Positions 44,272 through 52,156 of a DNA stretch of 64,000 bases are shown here, piece after piece. Numbering within the stretch: position 1 is the first letter of the stretch; each line of letters opens with the position of its first letter. The position numbers and the translations under genes were made by a program. Below the pieces are notes generated by a model. That model was not told the origin of the DNA. It ran no database searches and was given only the letters and a program-made list of their open reading frames with translations. Source of the DNA: Flavobacterium collinsii (GTDB taxonomy: Bacteria; Bacteroidota; Bacteroidia; Flavobacteriales; Flavobacteriaceae); NCBI RefSeq assembly GCF_902804485.1, contig NZ_CADCST010000098.1:1-64000 (forward strand), read 5' to 3'.

Positions 44272-45597
44272 TTACAATTCATCCTCCAGTTTAAATCTGA
44301 ATTTTAAAACCAAGCTGTTTCTTTCTACCTCTAATTCAATCCACACATCTTCTTCAGACTTTAGGAGTAAATTTATCTGCTGTAAGTTATACTTATAAGG
44401 AAGCGTGTGATTAATACGAACAATAATATCTCCTATCTTCAATCCACAACGTTCTGCGGCTGAGTTCTTGCGAATGTTTACAATTTCATAAACCGGTTTT
44501 AGTGAAAATTTATATCTAAAATCATCATTTTTTTTATTCGTATAGCCTGTTTCTTCTATCGAATTGACAACCTTTACTGTTTCCAGATGAACCGTTTCCT
44601 GAACCCATTGAAGTCCATTGTGCTGCACTGTAATTCCACTCTTATTGTAAGTAAAGGGGTCCGAAAATTTACTATTTTTTTTAAGATATAACGTTTTACC
44701 TGCATAATCCATCACCAACGTAAATCGTTTTAAGACTTCCCCACCAACAGAACCTATACGATCGGGTACCATTTTTACATTTCGAACCGAGCTTGAATCA
44801 GGAAAAGCCACTATCGGATTTTTAAAATTAAACTCATCAATAGAAAATTTCTCAATTTTAGCACGATGCCCCTCTATATCACCACTAAAACCTTTTCCTA
44901 AAAAATCAGGAAAGTTCTTTTTAGGGAGCTTAATTTTTTTATTCTCAAAAATCCAAAAAGCATCACTGTTACCAATATCAATTAACATTTTTGCAGGCAC
45001 AACAACACTGTCTACAAGAGCGGTAGTATAAAGATACGGCTTAGCTCTTTCAACAGTAATAGGAACGGCTTTAAATTTTTTATTAAGCCTCTTATGAATT
45101 TCTTCATTGTTTTGATGAACGATAATCTTCTTTTTTTGATAATTCATCTCAACCAGATTATTTCTAAAGAATTTATACCCAATAATACCATTCACCGGAA
45201 TTCCAATATGCGATGACAAATTAAAACTTTGATCTAAAATCACGTACAGCAAATGATTATTTGATTTCAAACCATGGCTTTCCAATATATTATTGGTCGA
45301 TTTTAAACCTTCTATCTCTTCTTCACTTCCCAAGCCTCTCAATTTAATCTTCTGAACATTTTTAAAACTAACTTCCTGTTTTTCATCCATGCTAAATAAA
45401 ATGGTTTCTTCAACACCGGAATCCAACAAGAAATTTAATTCTACTCCGTTGACTTTTATAGGAATAAAAACCAAATTATTAATTAATTTAAAAGGTATGG
45501 TAACCTTTGACGCGTGGTTTTCAATTAGAAAATCTTCTTGTGCCTGAAGTGCAAAAGCTGTCAAAAGCCCAAAAAACAACATGAAATGTTTTTTCAT
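44272..45597 (-). CDS. bilobal aspartyl protease with PDZ domain
   Basis: 441 aa, exported (signal 1-20, FALQAQ). Two retropepsin-like lobes are seen: D59-S-G61 (FLLDSGVEETILF) with IIG at 138-140, and D207-I-G209 (MLIDIGNSDAFWIF) with GGEVLKRFTLVMDY. The pair could give one active site in a single chain, as in pepsins, although the second motif is DIG instead of DTG/DSG. A PDZ domain fills 350-441 (ERCGLKIGDIIVRINHTLPY). This combination is known in Bacteroidota periplasmic proteins of unknown substrate. It is monocistronic, 149 bases upstream of the adhesin operon. Confidence 0.85.
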   Translation of the reverse strand: MKKHFMLFFGLLTAFALQAQEDFLIENHASKVTIPFKLINNLVFIPIKVNGVELNFLLDSGVEETILFSMDEKQEVSFKNVQKIKLRGLGSEEEIEGLKSTNNILESHGLKSNNHLLYVILDQSFNLSSHIGIPVNGIIGYKFFRNNLVEMNYQKKKIIVHQNNEEIHKRLNKKFKAVPITVERAKPYLYTTALVDSVVVPAKMLIDIGNSDAFWIFENKKIKLPKKNFPDFLGKGFSGDIEGHRAKIEKFSIDEFNFKNPIVAFPDSSSVRNVKMVPDRIGSVGGEVLKRFTLVMDYAGKTLYLKKNSKFSDPFTYNKSGITVQHNGLQWVQETVHLETVKVVNSIEETGYTNKKNDDFRYKFSLKPVYEIVNIRKNSAAERCGLKIGDIIVRINHTLPYKYNLQQINLLLKSEEDVWIELEVERNSLVLKFRFKLEDEL

Positions 45598-45719
45598 TGA
45601 TAAAATTTTAAGATAAAATTACTAAAAATATCGATAATTACTACAAATTAATAAGTACCCGTAATGTTTACGTTAAATTCGAAAAAAAAATGCAAATTTG
45701 CACTTCAATAAGAAAACTC

Positions 45720-46916
45720 ATGCCAACAATTTCACACAAAGGCAGAAACATGCCCGAATCACCGATACGTAAACTCGCTCCTTATGCAGATCTTGCAAAA
45801 CAAAAAGGAAAGAAAGTGTATCATTTAAACATTGGTCAACCGGATATCAAGACACCTGAGGTGGCCATCGAGGCGGTAAAAAATATTGATTTAACTCTTA
45901 TAGAATACAGTCCGTCTGCCGGATATGAAAGTTATAGAAAAAAATTAGCACAATTTTACCAGCGCCAAAACGTAAATGTAAACTCAGAAGACATCATTGT
46001 AACAACTGGTGGATCAGAAGCCTTACTGTTTGCATTGGCCACAATTACAGATCCGGGAGATGAAATCATCATTCCTGAGCCTTTTTATGCTAATTACCAT
46101 GCTTTTGCATCGTCAACAAGTGCAACAGTAATTCCCGTAATTTCAACTATCGAAAGTGCCTTTGCTTTACCAAGCATTGATACAGTCGAGCAATTAATTA
46201 CTCCAAAAACAAAGGCCATATTAATTTGCAACCCGGGAAATCCAACGGGATATCTATACTCCGAAGAAGAAATCAGACAGCTGGCAGGCTTAATCAAAAA
46301 ACATGATTTATACCTGATTGCTGACGAAGTGTATCGCGAATTTTTGTACGATGGAGACGATAAACATTTTTCGGTAATGAATCTCGAAGAGGTTCAGCAA
46401 AATGTAATTATGGTCGATTCGGTTTCTAAACGTTACAGTATGTGTGGTGCCCGAATTGGATGTCTGGTAACCAAAAACAAAGAAGTTTTGGCAACCGTAA
46501 TGAAGTTTGCGCAGGCACGTCTGAGCCCTCCTACAATCGAGCAAATCGCTTGTGAAGCGGCAATAGATACTCCACAAAGTTATTTTGACGAGGTAATTTC
46601 CGAATACAGAACGCGTCGTGATACTTTAATCGCCGAATTAAATAAAATCGAAGGCGTTATTGTGACGAAACCTAAAGGGGCTTTTTACTGTATCGCACAA
46701 TTACCGATTGACAATTCTGAAGATTTTGCACAATGGCTTTTAGAAAGTTACGATCTTAAAGGAGAAACGGTTATGGTTGCTCCTGCAGCTGGATTTTATT
46801 CCACTCCGGGAATGGGATTAAATCAGGTAAGAATTGCTTATGTTTTAAATAAAAAAGATTTAATTACTACTGTAAACATTTTAAAAGAAGCACTTTTAGT
46901 TTACAACAAGAAATAA
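45720..46916 (+). CDS. PLP-dependent aminotransferase, class I/II
   Basis: 398 aa from ATG 45720 (MPTISHKGRN); the ATG at 45690 overlaps a promoter-like AAATTTG box and is rejected. Features are LNIGQPDIKTP, TGGSEALLFAL, NPGNPTG (171-177), ADEVYREF (201-208) and SVSKRYSMCGARIG with the PLP lysine at Lys237. The fold type I aspartate-aminotransferase family includes aromatic, alanine and kynurenine transaminases; the substrate is not fixed by sequence. Single gene with a good terminator. Confidence 0.9.
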   Translation: MPTISHKGRNMPESPIRKLAPYADLAKQKGKKVYHLNIGQPDIKTPEVAIEAVKNIDLTLIEYSPSAGYESYRKKLAQFYQRQNVNVNSEDIIVTTGGSEALLFALATITDPGDEIIIPEPFYANYHAFASSTSATVIPVISTIESAFALPSIDTVEQLITPKTKAILICNPGNPTGYLYSEEEIRQLAGLIKKHDLYLIADEVYREFLYDGDDKHFSVMNLEEVQQNVIMVDSVSKRYSMCGARIGCLVTKNKEVLATVMKFAQARLSPPTIEQIACEAAIDTPQSYFDEVISEYRTRRDTLIAELNKIEGVIVTKPKGAFYCIAQLPIDNSEDFAQWLLESYDLKGETVMVAPAAGFYSTPGMGLNQVRIAYVLNKKDLITTVNILKEALLVYNKK

Positions 46917-46935
46917 CCATAAGAAACAAAAACTT

Positions 46936-46974
46936 TCAAAAGACAATAACAAACTGTGTTATTGTCTTTTGTGT
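46936..46974 (+). terminator. intrinsic terminator of the aminotransferase gene
   Basis: AAAAGACAATAACA / TGTTATTGTCTTTT stem with a 3-base loop, followed by GTGTTT. Stem is long and nearly perfect, T-run modest. Confidence 0.8.
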
Positions 46975-47118
46975 TTAAAAGCAACCTCATTTTCTCTACA
47001 ATTTGAATTTTATAGCAAAAGCCGCAATTAAATAGTAAAAACCATAGAAAAGGTTTACCATTTATTAATTATCTTTACCGCCTTAAAAAGAAATACCCAT
47101 ACTAATAGTAAGTTTTTA

Positions 47119-47790
47119 ATGATAAATAACGAAGATTTTTTAGACGAAATAGGAGACAATCACTTTAGCAGTAACGCAAAAAATCCTTTAAGATCGGATG
47201 CTTTTGACTTAAGTGATGACGAAAAAATAGAAAAAATAAAAAAAGATGTTGAAAACATCCTTCAAACCTTAGGAATGGATTTGACGGATGACAGTATCAA
47301 AGGTACTCCAAACCGAGTGGCCAAAATGTTTGTAAAAGAAATTTTTGGAGGTCTTAATCCTTCAAGACAGCCAAAAGCTTCTACTTTTGACAACAATTAC
47401 AAATATGGTGAAATGTTGGTGGAGAAAAACATTACGGTTTATTCTACCTGCGAGCACCATTTATTGCCAATTATAGGAAGAGCACACGTAGCCTATATTT
47501 CTAATGGAAGAGTTATTGGTTTGTCAAAAATGAACCGTATCGTAGAATATTATGCAAAAAGACCTCAAGTTCAGGAGCGTTTAACCATGCAAATTGTTCA
47601 GGAATTACAAAAAGCACTTGGAACCGAAGATGTAGCCTGCGTTATCGACGCTAAACACCTTTGTGTAAATTCAAGAGGGATCAAAGACATCGAAAGTAGT
47701 ACCGTTACTTCTGAATTTGGTGGTAGATTTAAAGATCCACAAACTAAAAGAGAACTTTTGGATTATATTAAACTGGATACGCAATTCTAG
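47119..47790 (+). CDS. folE: GTP cyclohydrolase I
   Basis: 223 aa. Zinc ligands Cys111, His114 (TCEHHLLP) and Cys182 (KHLCVNSRG) are in place, with IGLSKMNRIVEYYAKRPQVQERL and STVTSEFGGRF. It converts GTP to 7,8-dihydroneopterin triphosphate, the first step to folate (and to queuosine precursors). The 40-residue N-terminal extension (HFSSNAKNPLRSDAFDLSDD) is acidic and typical of Bacteroidota FolE. A TATCTTTA box near 47070 could be the -7 element. Confidence 0.96.
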   Translation: MINNEDFLDEIGDNHFSSNAKNPLRSDAFDLSDDEKIEKIKKDVENILQTLGMDLTDDSIKGTPNRVAKMFVKEIFGGLNPSRQPKASTFDNNYKYGEMLVEKNITVYSTCEHHLLPIIGRAHVAYISNGRVIGLSKMNRIVEYYAKRPQVQERLTMQIVQELQKALGTEDVACVIDAKHLCVNSRGIKDIESSTVTSEFGGRFKDPQTKRELLDYIKLDTQF

Positions 47791-47794
47791 TTGA

Positions 47795-47885
47795 ATCGGT
47801 GAATCGTTGATTTGTTTAATTGTATTTTTCCATGAGTAAAACTTTCGATTAACTGGTTAAACAAATCAACAATTAAACAGAAAAG
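47795..47885. repeat. GTTTAATCGTT-type palindromic repeat, site 2
   Basis: Perfect 14-bp inverted arms GTTGATTTGTTTAA (47806-47819) and TTAAACAAATCAAC (47857-47870), followed by AACAATTAAACAGAAAA, also found at site 1. It sits directly after folE and directly before the four-helix-bundle gene. Confidence 0.65.
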
Positions 47886-47886
47886 A

Positions 47887-48252
47887 ATGTGCACTTTTTC
47901 TTTTGAAAAATTAGAAATTTGGCAAAATGCAAGAATGTTTATATTAGACATTTACAAATTGACTAGTACATTCCCACCAAATGAACTATTCGGAATCACT
48001 TCACAAATAAAAAGAAGTTCGTCCCCAATCGCAACGAATATTGCAGAAGGAACGTCGCGAAATACGAATAAAGACAAAGCGCATTTTTTAACTATTTCTT
48101 ATTCCTCAGCGATGGAAACTTTAAATCATTTGATAATTTCCAGAGATTTAAACTATCTTTCCGAGACAGAATATTTCGAAACCCGAGAAAAAATAGAAAA
48201 AATCTGCAACCAGATAAACAGTTTAAAAAAGTATTATCTTTCAAAAGAATAA
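47887..48252 (+). CDS. four-helix-bundle protein (23S rRNA-IVS type)
   Basis: 121 aa. The protein begins FSFEKLEIWQNARMF and has TSQIKRSSSPIATNIAEGTSRNT, the signature of the four-helix-bundle family first noted as 23S rRNA intervening-sequence proteins; members occur all over Flavobacteriia as solitary genes. No enzymatic function is known. It interrupts the folE-cysS neighbourhood and is flanked on both sides by the same repeat family, suggesting that the gene is mobile. Confidence 0.88.
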   Translation: MCTFSFEKLEIWQNARMFILDIYKLTSTFPPNELFGITSQIKRSSSPIATNIAEGTSRNTNKDKAHFLTISYSSAMETLNHLIISRDLNYLSETEYFETREKIEKICNQINSLKKYYLSKE

Positions 48253-48261
48253 AACTTAAGT

Positions 48262-48334
48262 AATTACAGAACGTTTACACGATTCAACAGTAAACAAATA
48301 AACGGTTAAACAAATAAACGATTAAACGATAAAA
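48262..48334. repeat. GTTTAATCGTT-type repeat, site 3
   Basis: Runs of AACAAATAAACG, GGTTAAACAAATAAACG and ATTAAACGAT immediately before the cysS start codon. It is simpler than sites 1, 2 and 4, without a perfect inverted pair. Confidence 0.5.
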
Positions 48335-48336
48335 AA

Positions 48337-49815
48337 ATGCCTTTATACACAGCTCAACCTCTAAAAATATACAATTCACTTTCGGGTGAAAAAGAAAGTT
48401 TCAACCCTATACATGAAGGAAACGTTGGAATGTATGTTTGCGGACCTACGGTTTATAGCAATGTACACTTAGGAAATGTTAGAACTTTCATGTCTTTTGA
48501 CGTGATATTCAGGTATTTTTTACACCTTGATTACAAAGTACGTTATGTGCGAAACATTACTGATGTGGGGCATATTGTAGACGATGTAGATGAAGGTGAA
48601 GATAAGATTGCCAAGAAAGCACGATTGGAGCAATTAGAACCTATGGAAATTGTTCAGCGCTATACCGTTGATTTTCATAATATATTGAGATCTTTCAATT
48701 TCTTACCGCCAAGTATTGAGCCAACCGCTACCGGGCACATTATTGAACAAATCGAAATCATTAAAAAAATTATCGATACCGGAATTGGTTATGAAGCAAA
48801 CGGATCGGTGTATTTTGACGTTGTGAAATACAACGAAACCAATAATTACGGAATCTTAAGCGGTAGAAATATCGAAGATATGCTTGCAAACACCCGTGAT
48901 CTTGACGGGCAATCTGACAAAAGAAACCCACAGGACTTTGCACTTTGGAAAAAAGCAGAACCGGAGCACATTATGAGATGGCCTTCACCATGGAGTGATG
49001 GTTTTCCGGGCTGGCACTTAGAATGTACCGCCATGAGCACCAAATATCTTGGAAATCATTTCGACATTCACGGAGGTGGAATGGACTTGAAGTTCCCACA
49101 TCACGAATGTGAAATCGCACAAAACGAAGCGTGCACAGGTCAGTCTCCGGTAAACTACTGGATGCATGCCAATATGCTGACTTTAAACGGAAAGAAAATG
49201 GCAAAATCGACCGGAAACAACATTTTACCGGGAGAAATTTTAAGCGGAGACAACAACATTCTTAGCAAAGCTTTTTCAGCATCTGTAACCCGTTTTTTCA
49301 TGTTACAGGCACATTACCGAAGCATTCTGGATTTTTCTGACGATGCTATTGTAGCTGCCGAAAAAGGATATAAAAGATTAATGGAAGCTGTAGATGCTTT
49401 ACCTGCAATTTTAGCAGGTACAACAAGCACTATAGACATTGCAGCATGGAAACAATTGTGCTACGATGCTATGAATGATGATTTCAATACGCCAATTCTG
49501 ATTGCGCAATTGTTTGAAGCAGTTCGTTACATCAATCTACTAAAAGAAGGTAAAGAAACCATCTCAGCAGAAGATTTAAACACCTTCACAACTGCAATTA
49601 ATGCTTTTGTTTTTGATGTTTTAGGTTTGGCTAACGACAAAGCTGCTGACGGAAATACCGACAAACTGGAAGGAACTGTAAACATGCTTATTGCCATGAG
49701 AAATCAGGCCAGAGCTGATAAAAACTTTGCCCTTTCAGATCAGATTCGCGATCAATTGATTGGCCTGGGAATTCAGTTGAAAGACGGAAAAGAAGGAACC
49801 AGCTTTTCTATATAA
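48337..49815 (+). CDS. cysS: cysteine--tRNA ligase
   Basis: 492 aa class I synthetase. HIGH-type box HLGNVRTF after YVCGPTVYSNV (about residues 30-50), zinc-binding Cys and His residues including CTAMS and FPHHECEIAQ, and the KMSKS-type box KMAKSTGNN near residue 289. It charges tRNA(Cys) and is monomeric. It is followed within 22 bases by yidD, so cysS-yidD and possibly lgt form one operon. Confidence 0.97.
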   Translation: MPLYTAQPLKIYNSLSGEKESFNPIHEGNVGMYVCGPTVYSNVHLGNVRTFMSFDVIFRYFLHLDYKVRYVRNITDVGHIVDDVDEGEDKIAKKARLEQLEPMEIVQRYTVDFHNILRSFNFLPPSIEPTATGHIIEQIEIIKKIIDTGIGYEANGSVYFDVVKYNETNNYGILSGRNIEDMLANTRDLDGQSDKRNPQDFALWKKAEPEHIMRWPSPWSDGFPGWHLECTAMSTKYLGNHFDIHGGGMDLKFPHHECEIAQNEACTGQSPVNYWMHANMLTLNGKKMAKSTGNNILPGEILSGDNNILSKAFSASVTRFFMLQAHYRSILDFSDDAIVAAEKGYKRLMEAVDALPAILAGTTSTIDIAAWKQLCYDAMNDDFNTPILIAQLFEAVRYINLLKEGKETISAEDLNTFTTAINAFVFDVLGLANDKAADGNTDKLEGTVNMLIAMRNQARADKNFALSDQIRDQLIGLGIQLKDGKEGTSFSI

Positions 49816-49837
49816 ATCATTCATTTTCTAATAAATC

Positions 49838-50077
49838 ATGAAAGTAATCACTCCATTTGTTTTATTAGTCCGCTTTTACCAATCTGCAATATCGCCTTTT
49901 ACTCCGGCGAGTTGCAGATTTGAACCAACCTGTTCCACCTATATGATTCAGGCCCTGCAAACGCACGGTTTGTTTTATGGAGGATACCTGGGTATGAAAA
50001 GAATCTTAAGCTGCCACCCTTGGGGAAGAACCGGTTACGACCCCGTTCCTGAGAAGAAATGTTCACATAAACATTAA
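49838..50077 (+). CDS. yidD: membrane protein insertion efficiency factor YidD
   Basis: 79 aa with the DUF37 core: YQSAISPFTPASCRFEPTCS, then GFYGGYLG-like GLFYGGYLGMKRILSCHPWG and YDPVP. The three Cys-containing elements are in the usual order. It is a peripheral, amphipathic-helix protein thought to assist YidC-dependent insertion. It is usually near rpmH/rnpA, but here it lies between cysS and lgt, both envelope/translation genes. Confidence 0.95.
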   Translation: MKVITPFVLLVRFYQSAISPFTPASCRFEPTCSTYMIQALQTHGLFYGGYLGMKRILSCHPWGRTGYDPVPEKKCSHKH

Positions 50078-50142
50078 CTTTTTATAAAGAGCAACACTAC
50101 TTTAAATATCTATTTTTACAAAATACAAAAAAACAACAGCAC

Positions 50143-51075
50143 ATGACACAGCCCTTAAATATCGTTTGGAATCCTTCAGAAGGAATCGATCTAGGATTTT
50201 TTATGATTCGTTATTACAGTTTAATGTTCGTAATTGCTTTCGGACTAGGATGGTTTTTAATGAAAAAGATCTTCGAACGCGAAAACGAATCTATCGACAA
50301 ATTAGATTCTTTATTTGTCTGGACTGTTTTAGCTACGTTAATAGGTGCCCGTTTAGGACATGTTTTATTTTACGATTGGGAATATTTCAGAAATCATTTA
50401 CTTGAGATATTCTTACCTGTTAGATTCGAGCCTAAATTTGAATTTACCGGCTTTCAGGGATTAGCAAGCCATGGTGCAGCTATTGCCATCATCGTTGCTA
50501 TGTATTATTACAGCAAAATGATCCTGAAACGCCCTTTATTATGGATCCTGGATCGTGTGGTGATTCCGGTTGCCAGCGGTGCTATTTTTGTTCGTTTAGG
50601 AAACTTTTTTAATTCTGAAATTATCGGACATGAAACTACTTCTGCTTTCGGAATTCGTTTTTTACACGACCAGTTCAGTAAAAATGAAGCTGTAAATGCA
50701 ACACAAATAGCAGATCCAAAAGCAGCTTATACTGCTATTGCAACTGATCCTAAATTTGCCGACTTACTGGCGCAGGTTCCGGCAAAACACCCAACACAAT
50801 TGTACGAAGCGATTTCTTATGTATTTGTTTTTGCTGTTTTGTTTTTTCTATATTGGAAAACCAATGCCAGATTGAAATCAGGATTATTATTCGGACTGTT
50901 TCTGGTTCTTTTATTTGCTGTACGTTTTATTGTCGAATTTGTAAAGGAAAGCCAGGGTGGATTTGAGAACGAATTAGGCCTTTTCTCCACTGGACAATGG
51001 CTAAGTATCCCGTTTATCATTATTGGACTTTTCTTCATCTTTAGAGCGCAAAGAAATCCTTTAGCAGAGTCTTAA
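50143..51075 (+). CDS. lgt: prolipoprotein diacylglyceryl transferase
   Basis: 310 aa with seven membrane helices. Signatures are GARLGHVLFYDW, GLASHGAAIA and RLGNFFNSEIIG, the last being the conserved Arg/Asn/Glu active-site strip. It transfers diacylglycerol from phosphatidylglycerol to the lipobox cysteine, the first step for all lipoproteins listed here. The domain between GIRFLHDQF and the KHPTQLYEAISY box is about 40 residues longer than in E. coli, a feature of the phylum. Confidence 0.95.
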   Translation: MTQPLNIVWNPSEGIDLGFFMIRYYSLMFVIAFGLGWFLMKKIFERENESIDKLDSLFVWTVLATLIGARLGHVLFYDWEYFRNHLLEIFLPVRFEPKFEFTGFQGLASHGAAIAIIVAMYYYSKMILKRPLLWILDRVVIPVASGAIFVRLGNFFNSEIIGHETTSAFGIRFLHDQFSKNEAVNATQIADPKAAYTAIATDPKFADLLAQVPAKHPTQLYEAISYVFVFAVLFFLYWKTNARLKSGLLFGLFLVLLFAVRFIVEFVKESQGGFENELGLFSTGQWLSIPFIIIGLFFIFRAQRNPLAES

Positions 51076-51103
51076 TCCATTCGATAAAAAACTATAAAAA
51101 AGC

Positions 51104-51135
51104 GTCCGATAATTCAATTTATCGGACATTTTTTT
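51104..51135 (+). terminator. intrinsic terminator of lgt
   Basis: GTCCGATAA (51104-51112) and TTATCGGAC (51119-51127) form a 9-bp stem, followed by ATTTTTTTT. Confidence 0.9.
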
Positions 51136-51228
51136 TGAATCAGGAACAAACGTTGAGAGAGAATAGGACTGAAAGTCCTAAAAGCAAAAGCATAGTGAAA
51201 ATCACTATAAGTTAGATTAAGATGTAAA

Positions 51229-51363
51229 ATTACCCCGAAAGGGCAAAAGCAATTTTCGCAACTAAATCTCAACAAAAAAACATTCACATTCTTAGAGAAT
51301 CTCATACAAAATATGCTGGATGCTTTCTTTGCCATCAGGCTTTTGCCCTTTCAGGGCGTAACT
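51229..51363. repeat. REP-like inverted repeat in the lgt-PagL gap
   Basis: Left arm TTACCCCGAAAGGGCAAAAGC (51230-51250) and right arm GCTTTTGCCCTTTCAGGGCG (51339-51358) are near-perfect inverted copies; each arm holds its own small hairpin (CCC-GAAA-GGG, CCCTTTCAGGG). Flanking hairpins AGGACTGAAAGTCCT and TAGTGAAAATCACTA lie at about 51165-51208. Similar CCGAAAGGGC palindromes are frequent between genes in this genus. No gene lies in 51076-51455. Confidence 0.65.
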
Positions 51364-51455
51364 CATAATTGCCATCATCATTCATAGTGCTACGCACTAC
51401 AACTATTTCCATAGCTCTTTCAGAGCAAATTCCAATTTCATAGATTCGTTTTTAT

Positions 51456-52070
51456 TTACAGGAAATACGAAATACCTAATTCAATATTTCTGGTATTATA
51501 TCCCGCATTTTCACTATTTAACCCTCCATTTGAAACGTGCCGAATGTTACCGCGAGCATCCAGCTGTAGGCAATCCATTTTAACCGAAAAGCCCATCGCA
51601 AAAACATCTGCAAAAGCAAAACCTTTAGACATTCTTTCTGTTTCTGCATCTGTAATCATTGGCCCAATACTTCCTAAAACATAAACAGAGAAAACTTTTC
51701 CAATTGGTTTCCTAACCAAAAAACCAAGATTCAATACATACTCATGCACATCCTTCAACTTCGTATATTCTTCCCTCTTTTCAAGATAATCAGGTCTGTC
51801 CGGCTTTACAAAGTAAAAGTTCATCAATTGATGTCTTCCAAAATTAACTTCCGGCTGGACTAAAATTTCATACTGAAAATACTTTGTTTTCTTAACTTGG
51901 TAGTACAACTCTATCTTATAAAATTGATTAGTAAAAGTATAGTTTCTGTTATTAAATTCACTGCCAAATCCGTAATTGACACCAATAGCCAATTTATCAT
52001 TTCTATGTTGTCCTAAAACATTGAACACACTAAAAAAAATCATTAAAACCAATAGTAGTTTTCTACTCAT
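51456..52070 (-). CDS. PagL-type acyloxyacyl hydrolase
   Basis: 204 aa. A signal peptide (LGQ at 19-21) precedes an eight-strand-like barrel. R-H178-V-S180-N181-GG is the His-x-Ser-Asn motif of lipid A 3-O-deacylases, close to the C-terminus, and IELGISYFL ends with a Leu after Phe. The family removes an acyl chain from lipid A in the outer membrane. The usual glutamate 12 residues after the serine is not evident, so the triad may be completed differently. It stands alone between the IR repeat and secDF. Confidence 0.8.
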   Translation of the reverse strand: MSRKLLLVLMIFFSVFNVLGQHRNDKLAIGVNYGFGSEFNNRNYTFTNQFYKIELYYQVKKTKYFQYEILVQPEVNFGRHQLMNFYFVKPDRPDYLEKREEYTKLKDVHEYVLNLGFLVRKPIGKVFSVYVLGSIGPMITDAETERMSKGFAFADVFAMGFSVKMDCLQLDARGNIRHVSNGGLNSENAGYNTRNIELGISYFL

Positions 52071-52101
52071 AAATACTTTTTTACCGACCTAAATATAAGA
52101 C

Positions 52102-52139
52102 AAAAAAAAAGATCCAGTTTTCACTGGATCTTTTTTTTT
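52102..52139 (-). terminator. terminator of secDF
   Basis: GATCCAGT / ACTGGATC stem with a TTTC loop and A9/T9 flanks, so it works on both strands. It sits 18 bases beyond the end of secDF. Confidence 0.9.
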
Positions 52140-52156
52140 ATAACTAAAGCACTTGA

